Made by a program: the position numbers and the translations under genes. Positions 25,385 through 35,500 of a stretch of 41,867 nt of DNA are shown here, piece by piece. The stretch spans positions 1 to 41,867 of the forward strand of contig CAIQIE010000402.1 in assembly GCA_903871805.1 (NCBI GenBank), in the 5' to 3' direction. The notes below the pieces were generated by a model, which ran no database searches, was not told the DNA's origin, and saw only the letters and a list, made by a program, of their open reading frames with translations. Numbering within the stretch: the stretch's first letter is position 1; each line of letters opens with the position of its first letter. Source of the DNA: an uncultured Planctomycetaceae bacterium. GTDB taxonomy: Bacteria; Planctomycetota; Planctomycetia; Planctomycetales; Planctomycetaceae.

Positions 25385-27070
25385 ATGGACTTGAGGACTC
25401 GAATACTGCGAGGGGTCTGCAGTACTGCATCGGCGGTGATGCTGCTGATTCTGGTATCAGCAGGTGTGTCTGCGGACGAGTCTGTGGTTTCGAAGCCGGG
25501 CGCTGGCGGTGAGAGTGCTGCTGGTGCTGCCGGGGATGTATCTCTTTCCGAGTTTATTGACCAGCAGATTCGTCAGGGCTGGACGGACAATGAGATTGAG
25601 GCATCTCCGCAGGCCCCGGATGAGGAGTGGGTTCGTCGGGTTTATCTGGATCTGGTGGGTCGCATACCTACATTGGCGGAGGTGAGGTCGTTTCTGGACG
25701 ACAAAAATCCTCGTAAGCGGTCCTTGCTGGTGGATTCGCTGCTGGAGAACGAGGATTACGTTCGTCATTTCACGACGATCTGGTCTAACAACAGCATTGG
25801 TCGAGCGACACCGCAGCGGGTGAGTCGTATTGGGATGGAAAAGTTTTACCGCGAAGCGTTTGCGAAAAATCGTCCGTGGAATGAGATTGTTGTGGACATT
25901 GTGACTGCGGCGGGTCACTACGAAGAAAACGGAGCGGTGAATTATATTTTGGCGCAGATGCAGATGCCTGACGAGGGTGTGCAGTTAACTGCGATGACCA
26001 CGCGGTTGTTTCTGGGTCTTCAGGTTCAGTGTACTCAGTGTCACAATCATCCGTTCAACAAGTGGCAGCAGGATCAGTTTTGGGAGTTCAACAGTTTCTT
26101 CCGACAGGTGAGGAAAGAAGACCATCGCAAGCTTGATCCAAAGACTGGTCAGATGGTCGATGATTACTCAGAAGTTGTCTGGCAGGAATTCACAGGTCCA
26201 GTGTACTTCGAAAAGCGAAGCGGGATGATGCAGGTTGCATTTCCGCGGTTTCAGGGACATGAAGTGGACCCGGGACCGGGAGTGGATCGACGTGTGGAAC
26301 TGGCGAAGCTGATTACGGAGCCTGTGGAGAACGAGCCACCGCAGATCGCACAAGCGATGGTCAATCGGATGTGGAGTCATTTCTTTGGCTACGGATTTAC
26401 TCGCCCTGTTGATGACATGGGCCCACACAATCCTCCCAGTCATCCGGAATTACTGGCAAGGCTGTCCAAAGAGTTTGCGGCATCAAATTATGACGTGAAG
26501 CAGTTGATTCGCTGGATTGTCTCGACAGAAGCGTATCAGCTGACCAGTCAGTATGGCGAGAAGAACAAGATCGACGATCCGGCGGCCGGAGAGATGCCGT
26601 TGTTTAGTCACATGTATTTGAAGTCGATGCAGGCAGAACAGTTGTATGATTCGTTGATTGTGGCCAGCAACGCGCATCAGTCTGGAAACGGCAGCTGGAG
26701 TGCTCAGGAGGATCAGCGCCGTCGCTGGATGCAGCAGTTTGTGGTGGCGTTTGATAACGACGAGAACGATGAGTCGACAACCTTCAACGGCACAATTCCT
26801 CAGGCATTGATGATGATGAACAGTGAGCTGATTGAAAAGGCGTGTAGTGTTGAGCGGGGCAGCTTTCTTTTTGAAGAAATGAGTAAGCCCGGCGCAGACA
26901 CTCAGAAGATCACCGACCTTTACCTTGCCGCATTAAGTCGCAAGCCAACGAAGCCAGAGATCAGCAAGATGCAGAAGGCTCTGGCGAAGTATGGTCCGGC
27001 GAAGCTGAATGGTTACCAGGACATGTTCTGGGCGCTTCTGAATTCGAATGAGTTTGTGTTTGTTCACTGA
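25385..27070 (+). CDS. DUF1549/DUF1553 protein with c-haem-like CTQCH motif
   Basis: The ATG at 25385 follows GAGGAG (25371-25376) and gives a signal peptide ending near VSA at residue 30; the longer frame from 25319 is not used. The mature protein has DUF1549 (about 55-250), with DEEWVRRVYLDLVGRIPT, YVRHFTTIWSNNSIGR and QVQCTQCHNHPF (CTQCH at 216-220). DUF1553 follows (about 310-560), with AQAMVNRMWSHFFGYGF, PVDDMGPHNPPSHPELL and FNGTIPQALMMMNSE. These proteins are abundant in planctomycetes and usually paired with DUF1501 proteins; their biochemistry is not firmly known. CTQCH would suit covalent haem c or metal binding. A DUF1501 gene follows after 95 bases. Confidence 0.95.
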   Translation: MDLRTRILRGVCSTASAVMLLILVSAGVSADESVVSKPGAGGESAAGAAGDVSLSEFIDQQIRQGWTDNEIEASPQAPDEEWVRRVYLDLVGRIPTLAEVRSFLDDKNPRKRSLLVDSLLENEDYVRHFTTIWSNNSIGRATPQRVSRIGMEKFYREAFAKNRPWNEIVVDIVTAAGHYEENGAVNYILAQMQMPDEGVQLTAMTTRLFLGLQVQCTQCHNHPFNKWQQDQFWEFNSFFRQVRKEDHRKLDPKTGQMVDDYSEVVWQEFTGPVYFEKRSGMMQVAFPRFQGHEVDPGPGVDRRVELAKLITEPVENEPPQIAQAMVNRMWSHFFGYGFTRPVDDMGPHNPPSHPELLARLSKEFAASNYDVKQLIRWIVSTEAYQLTSQYGEKNKIDDPAAGEMPLFSHMYLKSMQAEQLYDSLIVASNAHQSGNGSWSAQEDQRRRWMQQFVVAFDNDENDESTTFNGTIPQALMMMNSELIEKACSVERGSFLFEEMSKPGADTQKITDLYLAALSRKPTKPEISKMQKALAKYGPAKLNGYQDMFWALLNSNEFVFVH

Positions 27071-27165
27071 CCATGTGGATGTCAGTGTTGAAAAAAGATG
27101 GAACTGCAGATTTATAGAATTTTCAGCCGATAGTTTTCAAATTTTAAGAGAATCGGGAGATTCAT

Positions 27166-28467
27166 ATGTCACTCTGGAATAACTACGGGATGAATCGTCG
27201 GCACTTCATGCAGCACATGGCGACGGCTGCAGCAACGATTCCGGCAATGAACTTCCTCTCTCATGTGCAGGCGAACGCGGACGTGCTGAAGTCCAGCCAG
27301 AAGTCCTGCATCCTGATGTGGATGGGCGGCGGTCCTCCAACGATTGATATTTGGGACCTGAAGCCGGAATCCAAAAACGGTGGTGAGTTCAAGCCGATTG
27401 ATACAGCGGCCTCCGGGGTACAGATCTCTGAGCATATGCCAGAGACTGCGAAGGTCTTCGGAGACCTTTCGATCGTGCGATCAATGAGTACTCGCGAAGC
27501 GGATCATGGTCGCGGTCGTTACTACATGCAGACGTCTTATGTGCCTAATCCAACGGTTGTGCATCCGACGTTTGGTTCTGTGGTCAGCTACGAGATCGGT
27601 CGCAATCGCAAAGCCCTGGAAATTCCGGCTTTCGTCTCTGTGGATGGCGGAGCGGGGCAGGCTGGTTTTCTTGGTATGACGCACGCCCCCTTTGTTGTTG
27701 ACAACACAGGGCGAATTCGTAACGAGCCCTCGGAAGAGGGCAAGCAGCGTCTTGGGGCCCGGCTGACGATGCTGGAAGAGATCGAATCCGGCTTCATGAA
27801 TTCCCGTCGGGGCGAACTGCCGAAGGCTCATAAGGATGTCTACAAAAACGCTGTTAACCTGATGACATCCAATCAGATGGCGGCTTTCGACGTCTCCAAA
27901 ACAGATCCGACTCTTGGCCTGGAAGCAGAATCTGACGCTGTGCGTGATGCGTATGGTCGCAATGGTTTCGGTCAGGGTCTGCTGATGGCACGCCGACTTG
28001 TCCAGGTTGGTGTTCCGTTTGTGGAAGTCAATATGGGTGGCTGGGACCTTCATGCGGGTGTGTTTGACACTCTGAAAAATCAGCGGCTGCCACAGTTGGA
28101 TAAAGGAATTGCGGCGATCACAGCTGACCTGAAGCAGCGTGGTATGCTGGACAACACCGTTCTTGTATGGATGGGTGAATTCGGTCGAACACCGCGCATC
28201 AATCAGGATGTTGGTCGCGACCATTGGGCGGCCTCATGGTCCGTGATGATGGGTGGCGGCGGACTGAAGAACGGTCAGGCTGTTGGAGCAACGGATAAAG
28301 ACGGTTTGCAGATTGCTGATGGAAGCAAGGCCTACCTGCCCGGCGACATCTGGGCCACAGTTGCTCATGCAATGGGAATTCCTGTAAACACCGTGCACAC
28401 ATCGAAGCGAGGCCGTCCGATGAAGTTGGCAAATGGCGGCACACCGATTCAGGAACTGCTTGGCTGA
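27166..28467 (+). CDS. DUF1501 family protein, probable Tat export
   Basis: The ATG at 27166 follows GGGAG by six bases. The N-terminus reads [20 protein letters not shown] from residue 9, a twin-arginine-type signal, so the folded protein is probably exported by Tat. Family motifs follow in order: [15 protein letters not shown], a GVQISEHMP block, [53 protein letters not shown] and [15 protein letters not shown]. The order resembles the alkaline-phosphatase/sulfatase superfamily, to which DUF1501 has been related; the true reaction is unknown. At 433 residues it is full length. It follows the DUF1549/DUF1553 gene in what looks like a two-gene operon, ended by the terminator at 28604. Confidence 0.94.
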   Translation: MSLWNNYGMNRRHFMQHMATAAATIPAMNFLSHVQANADVLKSSQKSCILMWMGGGPPTIDIWDLKPESKNGGEFKPIDTAASGVQISEHMPETAKVFGDLSIVRSMSTREADHGRGRYYMQTSYVPNPTVVHPTFGSVVSYEIGRNRKALEIPAFVSVDGGAGQAGFLGMTHAPFVVDNTGRIRNEPSEEGKQRLGARLTMLEEIESGFMNSRRGELPKAHKDVYKNAVNLMTSNQMAAFDVSKTDPTLGLEAESDAVRDAYGRNGFGQGLLMARRLVQVGVPFVEVNMGGWDLHAGVFDTLKNQRLPQLDKGIAAITADLKQRGMLDNTVLVWMGEFGRTPRINQDVGRDHWAASWSVMMGGGGLKNGQAVGATDKDGLQIADGSKAYLPGDIWATVAHAMGIPVNTVHTSKRGRPMKLANGGTPIQELLG

Positions 28468-28603
28468 TCACCTGATCACTGAGGCTGATTAGGGGTCGAT
28501 TGTCGTGGTGATTGACACGGCTCCGAAAGGCACGTTCGGCTGGTGATGATAGTCCAGATGCCTGTGGCGTCGGTGGACGCACAGGAGAATGCTCCAGAGA
28601 AGT

Positions 28604-28636
28604 AAAGCCCGGACCGGTTTACGGCCGGGCTTTTGT
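28604..28636 (+). terminator. Intrinsic terminator after the DUF1549-DUF1501 unit
   Basis: AAAGCCCGG (28604-28612) pairs with CCGGGCTTT (28625-28633) around a 12-base loop that can itself pair CCG with CGG. A T-rich run (TTTTGTTTT) follows. It closes the DUF1501 transcript about 140 bases after the stop and insulates the sigma factor gene. Confidence 0.82.
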
Positions 28637-28731
28637 TTTAGGAACGGGGCGATTTTTCTGCGGCATCGGAGATTTGGGCACGGTGGTCGCAGGACCAGCC
28701 TGGGTGGCAACAGAACTTCTGTGAGTGGCGG

Positions 28732-29295
28732 ATGACGGCAACTCAATCAGATTCAGATGCACAGCCGCAACCGGACTCAGGTCCCAGCGAGGAGTTTGTG
28801 CGCCAGTTTACTCAGGCACAGAGAGCCCTGTATCTTTCGATTATCCCGATGGTCCATTCACCGGTGGATGCGGAAGAAGTACTTCAGGAAGCAAACGTCG
28901 TTATTCTCTGCAAATGGCGGCAGTTTGAGCCGGGGTCAAACTTTCTGGCATGGTGTCGAGCGATCGCCCGGCTGGAAGTTTTTCGATTCCGAAGGCGCAA
29001 TTTTCATCGAATACAATTGCTTGATGATGACGTGATGAATTTGATTGCGGAAAAGATTGAAGAAGAGGCTCTGGATGTCGAGCAGCATCGCAGGCTACTG
29101 ACGGATTGTCTGAGTCGATTGCGTGAACAGGATCAGGAATTAATTCGTCGTCGATACACGATGGGTGTTACGGGTGACGAAGTGGCAATTCAGTTGGGTC
29201 GTCCGGCGAATTCGGTCTATCAGTCGCTTGGTCGGATTCGCCGAATGCTGCTGGAATGTATGCGTCGGCGACTGGCGTCAGGGGGTGCAACATGA
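28732..29295 (+). CDS. ECF-type RNA polymerase sigma factor
   Basis: This 187-residue protein directs RNA polymerase to a specific promoter set. Region 2 spans about 30-90 (DAEEVLQEANVVILCKW, then FLAWCRAIARLEVFRFRRR, with the basic -10-binding end). Region 4 spans about 120-175 (LSRLREQDQELIRRRY and a helix-turn-helix VAIQLGRPANSVYQSLGRIRR). Regions 1 and 3 are absent, as in ECF factors. It belongs with the planctomycete/verrucomicrobial ECF groups. Its TGA overlaps the ATG of the next gene (ATGA at 29292-29295), so the two proteins are very likely translationally coupled, the classic arrangement for a sigma/anti-sigma pair. The ~20-residue N-terminal Ser/Asp/Pro-rich tail is probably disordered. 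Confidence 0.95.
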   Translation: MTATQSDSDAQPQPDSGPSEEFVRQFTQAQRALYLSIIPMVHSPVDAEEVLQEANVVILCKWRQFEPGSNFLAWCRAIARLEVFRFRRRNFHRIQLLDDDVMNLIAEKIEEEALDVEQHRRLLTDCLSRLREQDQELIRRRYTMGVTGDEVAIQLGRPANSVYQSLGRIRRMLLECMRRRLASGGAT

Positions 29296-31415
29296 ATGAG
29301 CAGGATGAATTACTGAATCTTGCCAATCTGTGGTGCGAGGGGCGTTTAAGTACCGAGCAGCTTGCTCGGATGCAGACGTTGCTGCGTTCGAATGGAGAGA
29401 ACTGTTCGGCGTTTGTGCGTTTTCTGCAAATTCATGGTCAGTTATCATGGGAAGCCGGAAGCCTTCCTTCGGTGGGATCGGATGATGAGCTTTTGCAGGT
29501 GGCGGCCATCGCCTGCTGTTCAGATCCGGACCTGCACATGGCGGAAGTGAGGATGGTCCGCGTGAAGGCTCGACGCGTGACGTTGCGGTTACCTGTGGCG
29601 GTTGCCGCGTTACTGCTGGCGATGTGTTGTGGCTGGTGGCTTGGTCGTCCGCAGTCTTCTGCCACGGTTGTTCAACGTCGTCGTGGTGAGGTTGAACGCC
29701 TCGCTGTGCCTGTGAAGGCTGTAGAATCAGAGGACGTCGCGTTGCCACAGTCTGGAGGCTGGCGGCCTCTGCAGTTGAGTGGGTTGGTGAATGCAGACAC
29801 CGCTGTTCGGCCGGATACAACACAGGAAGTACCTGTTGCTTCGACAGAGCCGAGCATTGAAGTAAAAGAGTTGAATGACGCGACTGTGGCAGCTGAGATT
29901 GATCGGCTGTTGGAGCAAAGCTGGCAGGAAAACGGGATTCAGCCCGCAGCAGATGCGGCGGATCACGAGTGGGTACGGCGAGCTTATCTGGTTCTGACGG
30001 GTCGTATTTCCACACAGCAGGAGGCAGCCGAGTTTGTGCAGTCATCGGATCGGGAAAAGCGATCGCATCTGATTTCAGGATTGGTCAGGGATGACCGCAC
30101 ATCCGAAAACCTGGCTGTGATCTGGACTAACCTGTTGATTGGCCGGTCAAATCCCCGGGGCGTGAATCAGGATGCCCTGTGGGGATTTCTGAAAGGACAG
30201 TTTGCCGGAAATCGATCATGGATGGAGACGGTCGGGAAGTTGATTGCAGCGGAAGGTCGTAGTGATCAGCAGGGCGAGACGAATTTTCTGTTGGCACATC
30301 TGAATGATCAGGCAACACCGGCGACTGCAGTGACGGCGCGTCTGTTTCTGGGGCGACAGGTCCAGTGTACTCAATGCCATGATCATCCCTTTGCACGAGA
30401 ACGATTGCAGGATGAGTTCTGGACACTCAATGCGTTTTTCAAACAGACCGTTCGGGGTGAAATCGATGCCGCCGAGGTTGGCCGAGATATGAAAATGCCG
30501 GTTTGGACACTGCAGGATACCGGCAGTGGAGGAATAACGTTTTATGAGAACCTGCGGGGACAGCAGAAGGCCGTATTACCAGAGTTTGCGGGGCAAACTT
30601 TGAGCACAGAGGTGACTTCGCGCCGTGCCGAGCTTGTGCGGCTTCTGGATGCAGATAACGAGCACCAGGTCGCTCGTGCGATGGTGAATCGAATGTGGTC
30701 TATGTTCTTTGGATATGGATTTGCAAATCCCGTCGATGATCTGGGGGTTCATAATCCGGCGAGTCACCCGGAATTGTTTGATTTTCTGACAATGGCTTTT
30801 GTGAAGTCGAATTACGACATGCAGCGACTGATGCTATGGATAGCGCAGTCGAAGGCATTTGGACTTTCCAGCGAGCAACAGGAATCGATTGCGGCTCTGG
30901 ATGATCCGCAGGAGGGTGGTGTGCCTTTGTTTTCACGTTCCTATCCCAGGCCAATGGGGCCGGAGCAGGTCTATGATTCCCTGAGAACGGCGATCGGTTC
31001 TGTGGCTGGTCGTCCAATGGATTCGTCGGTAGGAACGAGTCATCGTCGTGAGTGGGTTGAGCAGTTTGTCAGGGCCTGGGGAACAGACGATAACGAAGAA
31101 TCACTGGAATTGGGCAGCAATATTTCTCAGGCACTACTGTTGATGAATGGTGAAGATCTTCAGAACGCCATACCGCTGGCCGCGGCACAGGTGTCCCGTG
31201 TGTCAGGGAATTCGCCTGCATCAGTCTCCGATTCGTTGCGAATGATTGCTCTGGGGACATTGAATCGCGAGCCGACGGATCGGGAAGAAAAGGTCTTCCG
31301 AAATCGCTATCGTACACTGACTCGCTCGCTACCACCCCAAATAGCGATTCAGACGGCGACAGAAGATATGCTGTGGGCCTATCTCAACAGCAGCGAATTT
31401 GTCTCCGTTCACTGA
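29292..31415 (+). CDS. Anti-sigma-like transmembrane protein fused to DUF1549/DUF1553
   Basis: The ATG at 29292 overlaps the sigma factor stop. This 707-residue protein has three parts. Residues 1-95 resemble the cytoplasmic head of planctomycete FecR-type anti-sigma proteins: a helical LANLWCEGRLSTEQLARMQTLL segment, then FVRFLQIHGQLSWEAG. One membrane helix lies at ~99-118 (PVAVAALLLAMCCGWWLG). The rest, outside the membrane by prediction, is a linker to ~200, DUF1549 (200-400, with QVQCTQCHDHPF; CTQCH at 359-363) and DUF1553 to the end (AMVNRMWSMFFGYGF, PVDDLGVHNPASHPELFD, NISQALLLMNGE). The exterior is paralogous to the protein at 25385. I infer that it restrains the sigma factor and releases it on an outside cue. 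No DUF1501 gene follows. Confidence 0.93.
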   Translation: MNEQDELLNLANLWCEGRLSTEQLARMQTLLRSNGENCSAFVRFLQIHGQLSWEAGSLPSVGSDDELLQVAAIACCSDPDLHMAEVRMVRVKARRVTLRLPVAVAALLLAMCCGWWLGRPQSSATVVQRRRGEVERLAVPVKAVESEDVALPQSGGWRPLQLSGLVNADTAVRPDTTQEVPVASTEPSIEVKELNDATVAAEIDRLLEQSWQENGIQPAADAADHEWVRRAYLVLTGRISTQQEAAEFVQSSDREKRSHLISGLVRDDRTSENLAVIWTNLLIGRSNPRGVNQDALWGFLKGQFAGNRSWMETVGKLIAAEGRSDQQGETNFLLAHLNDQATPATAVTARLFLGRQVQCTQCHDHPFARERLQDEFWTLNAFFKQTVRGEIDAAEVGRDMKMPVWTLQDTGSGGITFYENLRGQQKAVLPEFAGQTLSTEVTSRRAELVRLLDADNEHQVARAMVNRMWSMFFGYGFANPVDDLGVHNPASHPELFDFLTMAFVKSNYDMQRLMLWIAQSKAFGLSSEQQESIAALDDPQEGGVPLFSRSYPRPMGPEQVYDSLRTAIGSVAGRPMDSSVGTSHRREWVEQFVRAWGTDDNEESLELGSNISQALLLMNGEDLQNAIPLAAAQVSRVSGNSPASVSDSLRMIALGTLNREPTDREEKVFRNRYRTLTRSLPPQIAIQTATEDMLWAYLNSSEFVSVH

Positions 31416-31416
31416 T

Positions 31417-31465
31417 AATGTGGTGGCTGTGATGTGGTGGCGGTGATGTGGTGGCGGTGATGTGG
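31417..31465. repeat. 14-bp tandem repeat, about 3.5 units
   Basis: GATGTGGTGGCGGT occurs at 31431 and 31445. A variant AATGTGGTGGCTGT precedes at 31417, and a partial unit follows at 31459. It begins right after the stop codon of the anti-sigma fusion. It is not coding. Confidence 0.85.
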
Positions 31466-31676
31466 GCTTCGGTTCACACGCCGTTCAACTTTTCTGAAAT
31501 CTGTTCTTAGCCGGGGACGGATCTTCTACTTCCGCGGCAGCGACGATCCACTGGCCGACAAATGTCGATGCCGAGACCAACTTCGTGACTGAGTGCGTGT
31601 GGGGCCTGGTTTTGCAGGGCTCGAAGCGCCAATCCGCAGTCTCCAGGCAACCCGGAATGGTATTCAGGCGTCAGGA

Positions 31677-32219
31677 CTACTTGCGGGCAGAATCGTTCAG
31701 GATGTTGGGCGGCGCCTGATCAACGACGAGAGTGTTTCCACTGCCGGTGTTTTTGATTGTGGCAGCATGCACTTCGGATTCTCCGGCATGAGTCCAGCCG
31801 ATGATTTCGATTTGATCACCGATAGCAGCCATCTCGGTGACTTTACTTCCGGCATTGGAAGGAAACCGAATCAGGGTTCCATCCTTCAGGGTAATGCCAT
31901 CCACATCGCCATTCGGGCTGTGGTGAAATTCGCCGAGTTCACCGCGGACGTCTGCTGCCTTCTCTGCATCGCGACCGATGCCTATGGCGTCATCGTTCAC
32001 AGTTGAACCCGGGGATACTGAATCAGAGTTCTCAGGTGCCAGTCCGACCTGTTTCAGTGTATTGTCTGTTTCGTTGTGACGGGCCGCATCGCCGCCTCCG
32101 CAACCTGAAATTGTGCAGCCTCCGACGAGTAAGAGGACCGCAATTGCAGGTATTGGAAATCGTGCTGACTGCAAACGGATGTGTCGAGATGCTCTGAAAT
32201 TTCCCGCAGCATTGAACAT
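31677..32219 (-). CDS. Small lipoprotein of unknown function
   Basis: The only in-frame ATG is at 32219, with AGGA about nine bases upstream. It gives a long N-terminal region and then a lipobox, LLLVGGC, at residues ~29-35, so the protein is probably a lipid-anchored periplasmic or outer-membrane protein. After a polar, Gly/Asn/Asp-rich linker, residues ~95-165 form a compact strand-rich domain: RGELGEFHHSPNGDVDGITLKDGTLIRF, then IGDQIEIIGWTHAG. The alternation of strands and the GDQIEIIGW turn suggest an OB-like beta barrel, but I cannot name a family. It has no operon partner; it ends facing the 14-bp repeats. Confidence 0.72.
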   Translation of the reverse strand: MFNAAGNFRASRHIRLQSARFPIPAIAVLLLVGGCTISGCGGGDAARHNETDNTLKQVGLAPENSDSVSPGSTVNDDAIGIGRDAEKAADVRGELGEFHHSPNGDVDGITLKDGTLIRFPSNAGSKVTEMAAIGDQIEIIGWTHAGESEVHAATIKNTGSGNTLVVDQAPPNILNDSARK

Positions 32220-32580
32220 CAGAGTCGTCCTGACCAGCGTTATGGGTTGAGATAATGGAATCCTGACTGCTGGTACAGTACGAGGAATTTCCGGGAATCG
32301 CCGCCTCAGGGGTTTCCCCTCAGGTCAGGTGTTGTTGATCATGAGAAGGTCGTTCGGCCCTTGCAGGACGGATAGAGAATGCGGAATTCCCCGCCGTTGG
32401 TCAAGTGTCGCTGACCACCGACTTCTATGGCTATTCTCTGTGAAATACACGCCATGGACTGTCAGCAAAACGGACACCCGGTCCGTTGCGAGGAATCGTG
32501 CTGACACCACGATTTCTGTTCATGCTCAAAATCGCAATGACTCTGATGGTCCTCCGGTGCTGTTCCTGTGTCAACTGTGC
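32220..32580. other. Intergenic region after the RND operon
   Basis: No gene is supported in these 361 bases between two minus-strand genes. The region contains the inverted repeat at 32469-32487 (listed as a terminator candidate) and a small GGGG-TTT-CCCC stem near 32310-32320. The promoter of the downstream lipoprotein gene should lie near its left end. Confidence 0.5.
32467..32487 (-). terminator. Candidate terminator of the RND operon
   Basis: AACGGAC (32469-32475) and GTCCGTT (32481-32487) form a perfect 7-bp stem around ACCCG. Read on the minus strand the stem is followed by a short T run (GTCCGTTTTGC). It sits about 95 bases past the permease stop codon. The T tract is short, so confidence is moderate. 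Confidence 0.45.
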
Positions 32581-35500
32581 TTAGTCAGCCAGATCTGGCT
32601 CTTCTGTGTGGTTGTTTTTTTCAGTTTCTGTGGGTGTGTGTTGTTTTGCGCCTGAGAGTCGATCGATGAGGTCATAGAAGACGGGGGTGAAAAAGACACC
32701 GAAGAAGGTTACGCCGAGCATGCCGGAGAACACCGCCGTACCGAGGGCCTGTCGCATCTCAAAGCCGGCGCCGCGGCCGGTGATCAGGGGGGCGACACCG
32801 AGGATGAACGCAAAGCTGGTCATCAGAATGGGTCGCAGACGGGATTCGCAGGCCTGAATCACAGCTTCTCGCCGAGGCAGACCCTCTTTCTGCAGCTGAT
32901 GGGCAAATTCCACAATCAGGATGGCGTTCTTGGCGGCAAGTGCAATCAGGACGACCAGTCCAATCTGGGTGAAGATGTTGACGTCCATGCTGACCATCCA
33001 CAGACCGGCGATAGCGGCCAGCAGACACATAGGGACGATCAGCAGAATCGCGGCGGGCATTGACCAGCTTTCGTACTGTGCCGCAAGTACCAGAAAGACA
33101 AACACAACGGCCAATGGAAACACCAGCTTGGAAAGCAGGTCTTCGCTGGCTTCGATCTGCTGGTAGGCAATCTCTGTCCATTCAAAGCTACTGGATGCCG
33201 GCAGTTCCCGTCTGGCGATATCTTCCATGACCTGAATTGTGGTGGCTGAGCTGCTGCCGGGGGCCGGGCTGCAGACAAAGTCTGCGGAGGGATACATGTT
33301 ATAACGGTAGACAATTCCAGGGCCGGTCACATCGCGGATCGTTATCAGTGTAGCCAGCGGAACCATTTCACCTCCGCTGTTGCGGACTCGCAGTTTTCCA
33401 ATATCTTTCGGCTGCATTCGGTGTTTGGCGTCAGCCTGAAGGCTGACCTGCCAGTTACGCCCAAATTTTGTGAAGTCGTTGGCATACCCGGAACCAAGAT
33501 AGATCTGCAGTGTGTCAAAAATGTCCGTAAGAGGAACTCCGGCGGCCTTGGCTTTCGCCCTGTCGATATCAACATACAGCTGCGGCTGATTGGCACGATA
33601 ACTGGAAAAAGCTCCTGTCAGTCGAGGTTCCACGGCGGCTGATGTCACGAGATTTTCCAGTGTTCCCTGAAGCCTGGCAGGATCCAGTCCTGCCCGGTCC
33701 TGGATCTGCATCTTCATACCGGCAGTTGATGACAGGCCGTCAATCGGTGGTGCGCCGAATGCGGTGATGGCGGCCTCCTGAATCGTGGCCAGCCGTTTTC
33801 GCAGGGCCTGAAGAATTTTCTCGGAGTATAACCCAGGGTCTTCCCGCCGTTCTTCAAAGGGTTCAAGGATGAAGAAGAATCCGGCGGAGTTGGATGTGTT
33901 CACGCTGGTCAGAAGGGAGAAACCCGGGACTGCGATGACATGGGCCACGCCCGGGGTTTCACGGGCGATGCGGTTAATCATTTCTGTAACGGCTTCTGTT
34001 CGTTCCAGGCTGGCGCCTTCCGGCAGTTGAGCGTTGACGATCAGATAGCCCTTGTCCTGTGGTGGAACAAACCCGGTCGGGACAACTCGAAACCCCTGAA
34101 TAGTCAGCCCGATCAGGCCCAGATACACGGCAATCATGACCACAGAGACTCTCAGGACCCCAGCCACGAGTTTTCCATAAAACCGAGTGACGACCAGGAA
34201 GACTCGATTGAAGCCTGCGAAGACAGCCAGCAGAGACTTATTGACCGGTTTGAACGCCAGTCGACCGAGAGCTGCCCCCACAAGGAACACCGCAATTCGG
34301 ATAGCCCAGACGACGGGGCTGGTGGTATCTGCTTCTGATTGGGCTGTCTGAAGTTCTGAGGCAACGGCGGGTGTCACAAAACTTTCTGCGACTGGAGCAA
34401 GGAATCGCAGGAAGAGCAGTCCGCCGAGGATCGCTACGCCAATTGGCGGCAGGGCTTCCCGATGATCATCATGGCCTGGAATGTGCGGCCGAATCAGGGT
34501 GACGGCTCGCGCAGGGGCCATGGTCATCGCGTTGATGGCCGAGATGATGGTTGAGGCGGCGATTGTCAGAGCGAATTGGCGGAAGAACTGTCCGGGGATT
34601 CCGGCGATGAACACGGTTGGAATAAATACTGAGCTGAGGACCAGCGTGATTGCAATCACAGGCCCGGTGATTTCTTCCATGGCCCGGATTGTGGCTTCAC
34701 GCGGGGGCAGTCCTCGGGACATCCAGCGTTCGATATTCTCGACCACAACGATGGCATCATCCACCACGATGCCGATGGCGACGACAAGGCCCAGCATGGA
34801 GAGATTGTTCAGAGAAAATCCCAGCATCTTCATGACAAAAAGGGTGCCAATCAGTGAGACGGGAACGTCGATCATTGGCATCAGAGTGGCGCGCCAGTCC
34901 TGCAGAAACAGGAGCACCACAATGAAGACGAGGATAAAAGCTTCCAGCAGAGTTTTGAAAACCTCGTGGACGGATTCTTCGACGAAGACTGTGGTATCGT
35001 AAACGATTTTGTAATCGAGCCCGGGCTTGAAGCGAGCGGTCCTCAGTTCCTGCATCGCAGACTTCACCGCATCCGCAGTCGCCAGGGCATTGGACCCCGG
35101 AAGCTGGTAAACCGCGAGTGTCACGCAGGGTTGGCCATCAAGCAGGCTGCCAACTTCGTAGCTTTTGGCGCCCAATTCTGAGCGGCCGATATCGGCCAGT
35201 CGTACCATCTGGCCATCGTTGCCGGTCTTGACGATGATGTTATCGAACTGCTCTGGTTCCAGCAGGCGTCCCTGCGTATTGATGGTGAGCTGAAAATCCT
35301 GTCCGGCGGGGACAGGTTTCTGACCGAGTCGCCCTGCGGCGACCTGAAGATTCTGTTCTCTGAGCGCTTTCATGACATCGCCGGCGGTCATGTTTCGAAT
35401 GGCCAGTTTTTCGGGATCCAGCCAGATTCGCATGGCATAGTCGCGTGCTCCGAGGAACGCCACATCCCCGACACCGGGAATTCGGGCCAGTGTGTCTTTG

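Noticed and set aside
29278..30045. A 255-codon minus-strand frame opposite the anti-sigma fusion
   Set aside because: It is Pro/Ser/Gln-rich with no domain; the sense strand carries conserved motifs throughout.
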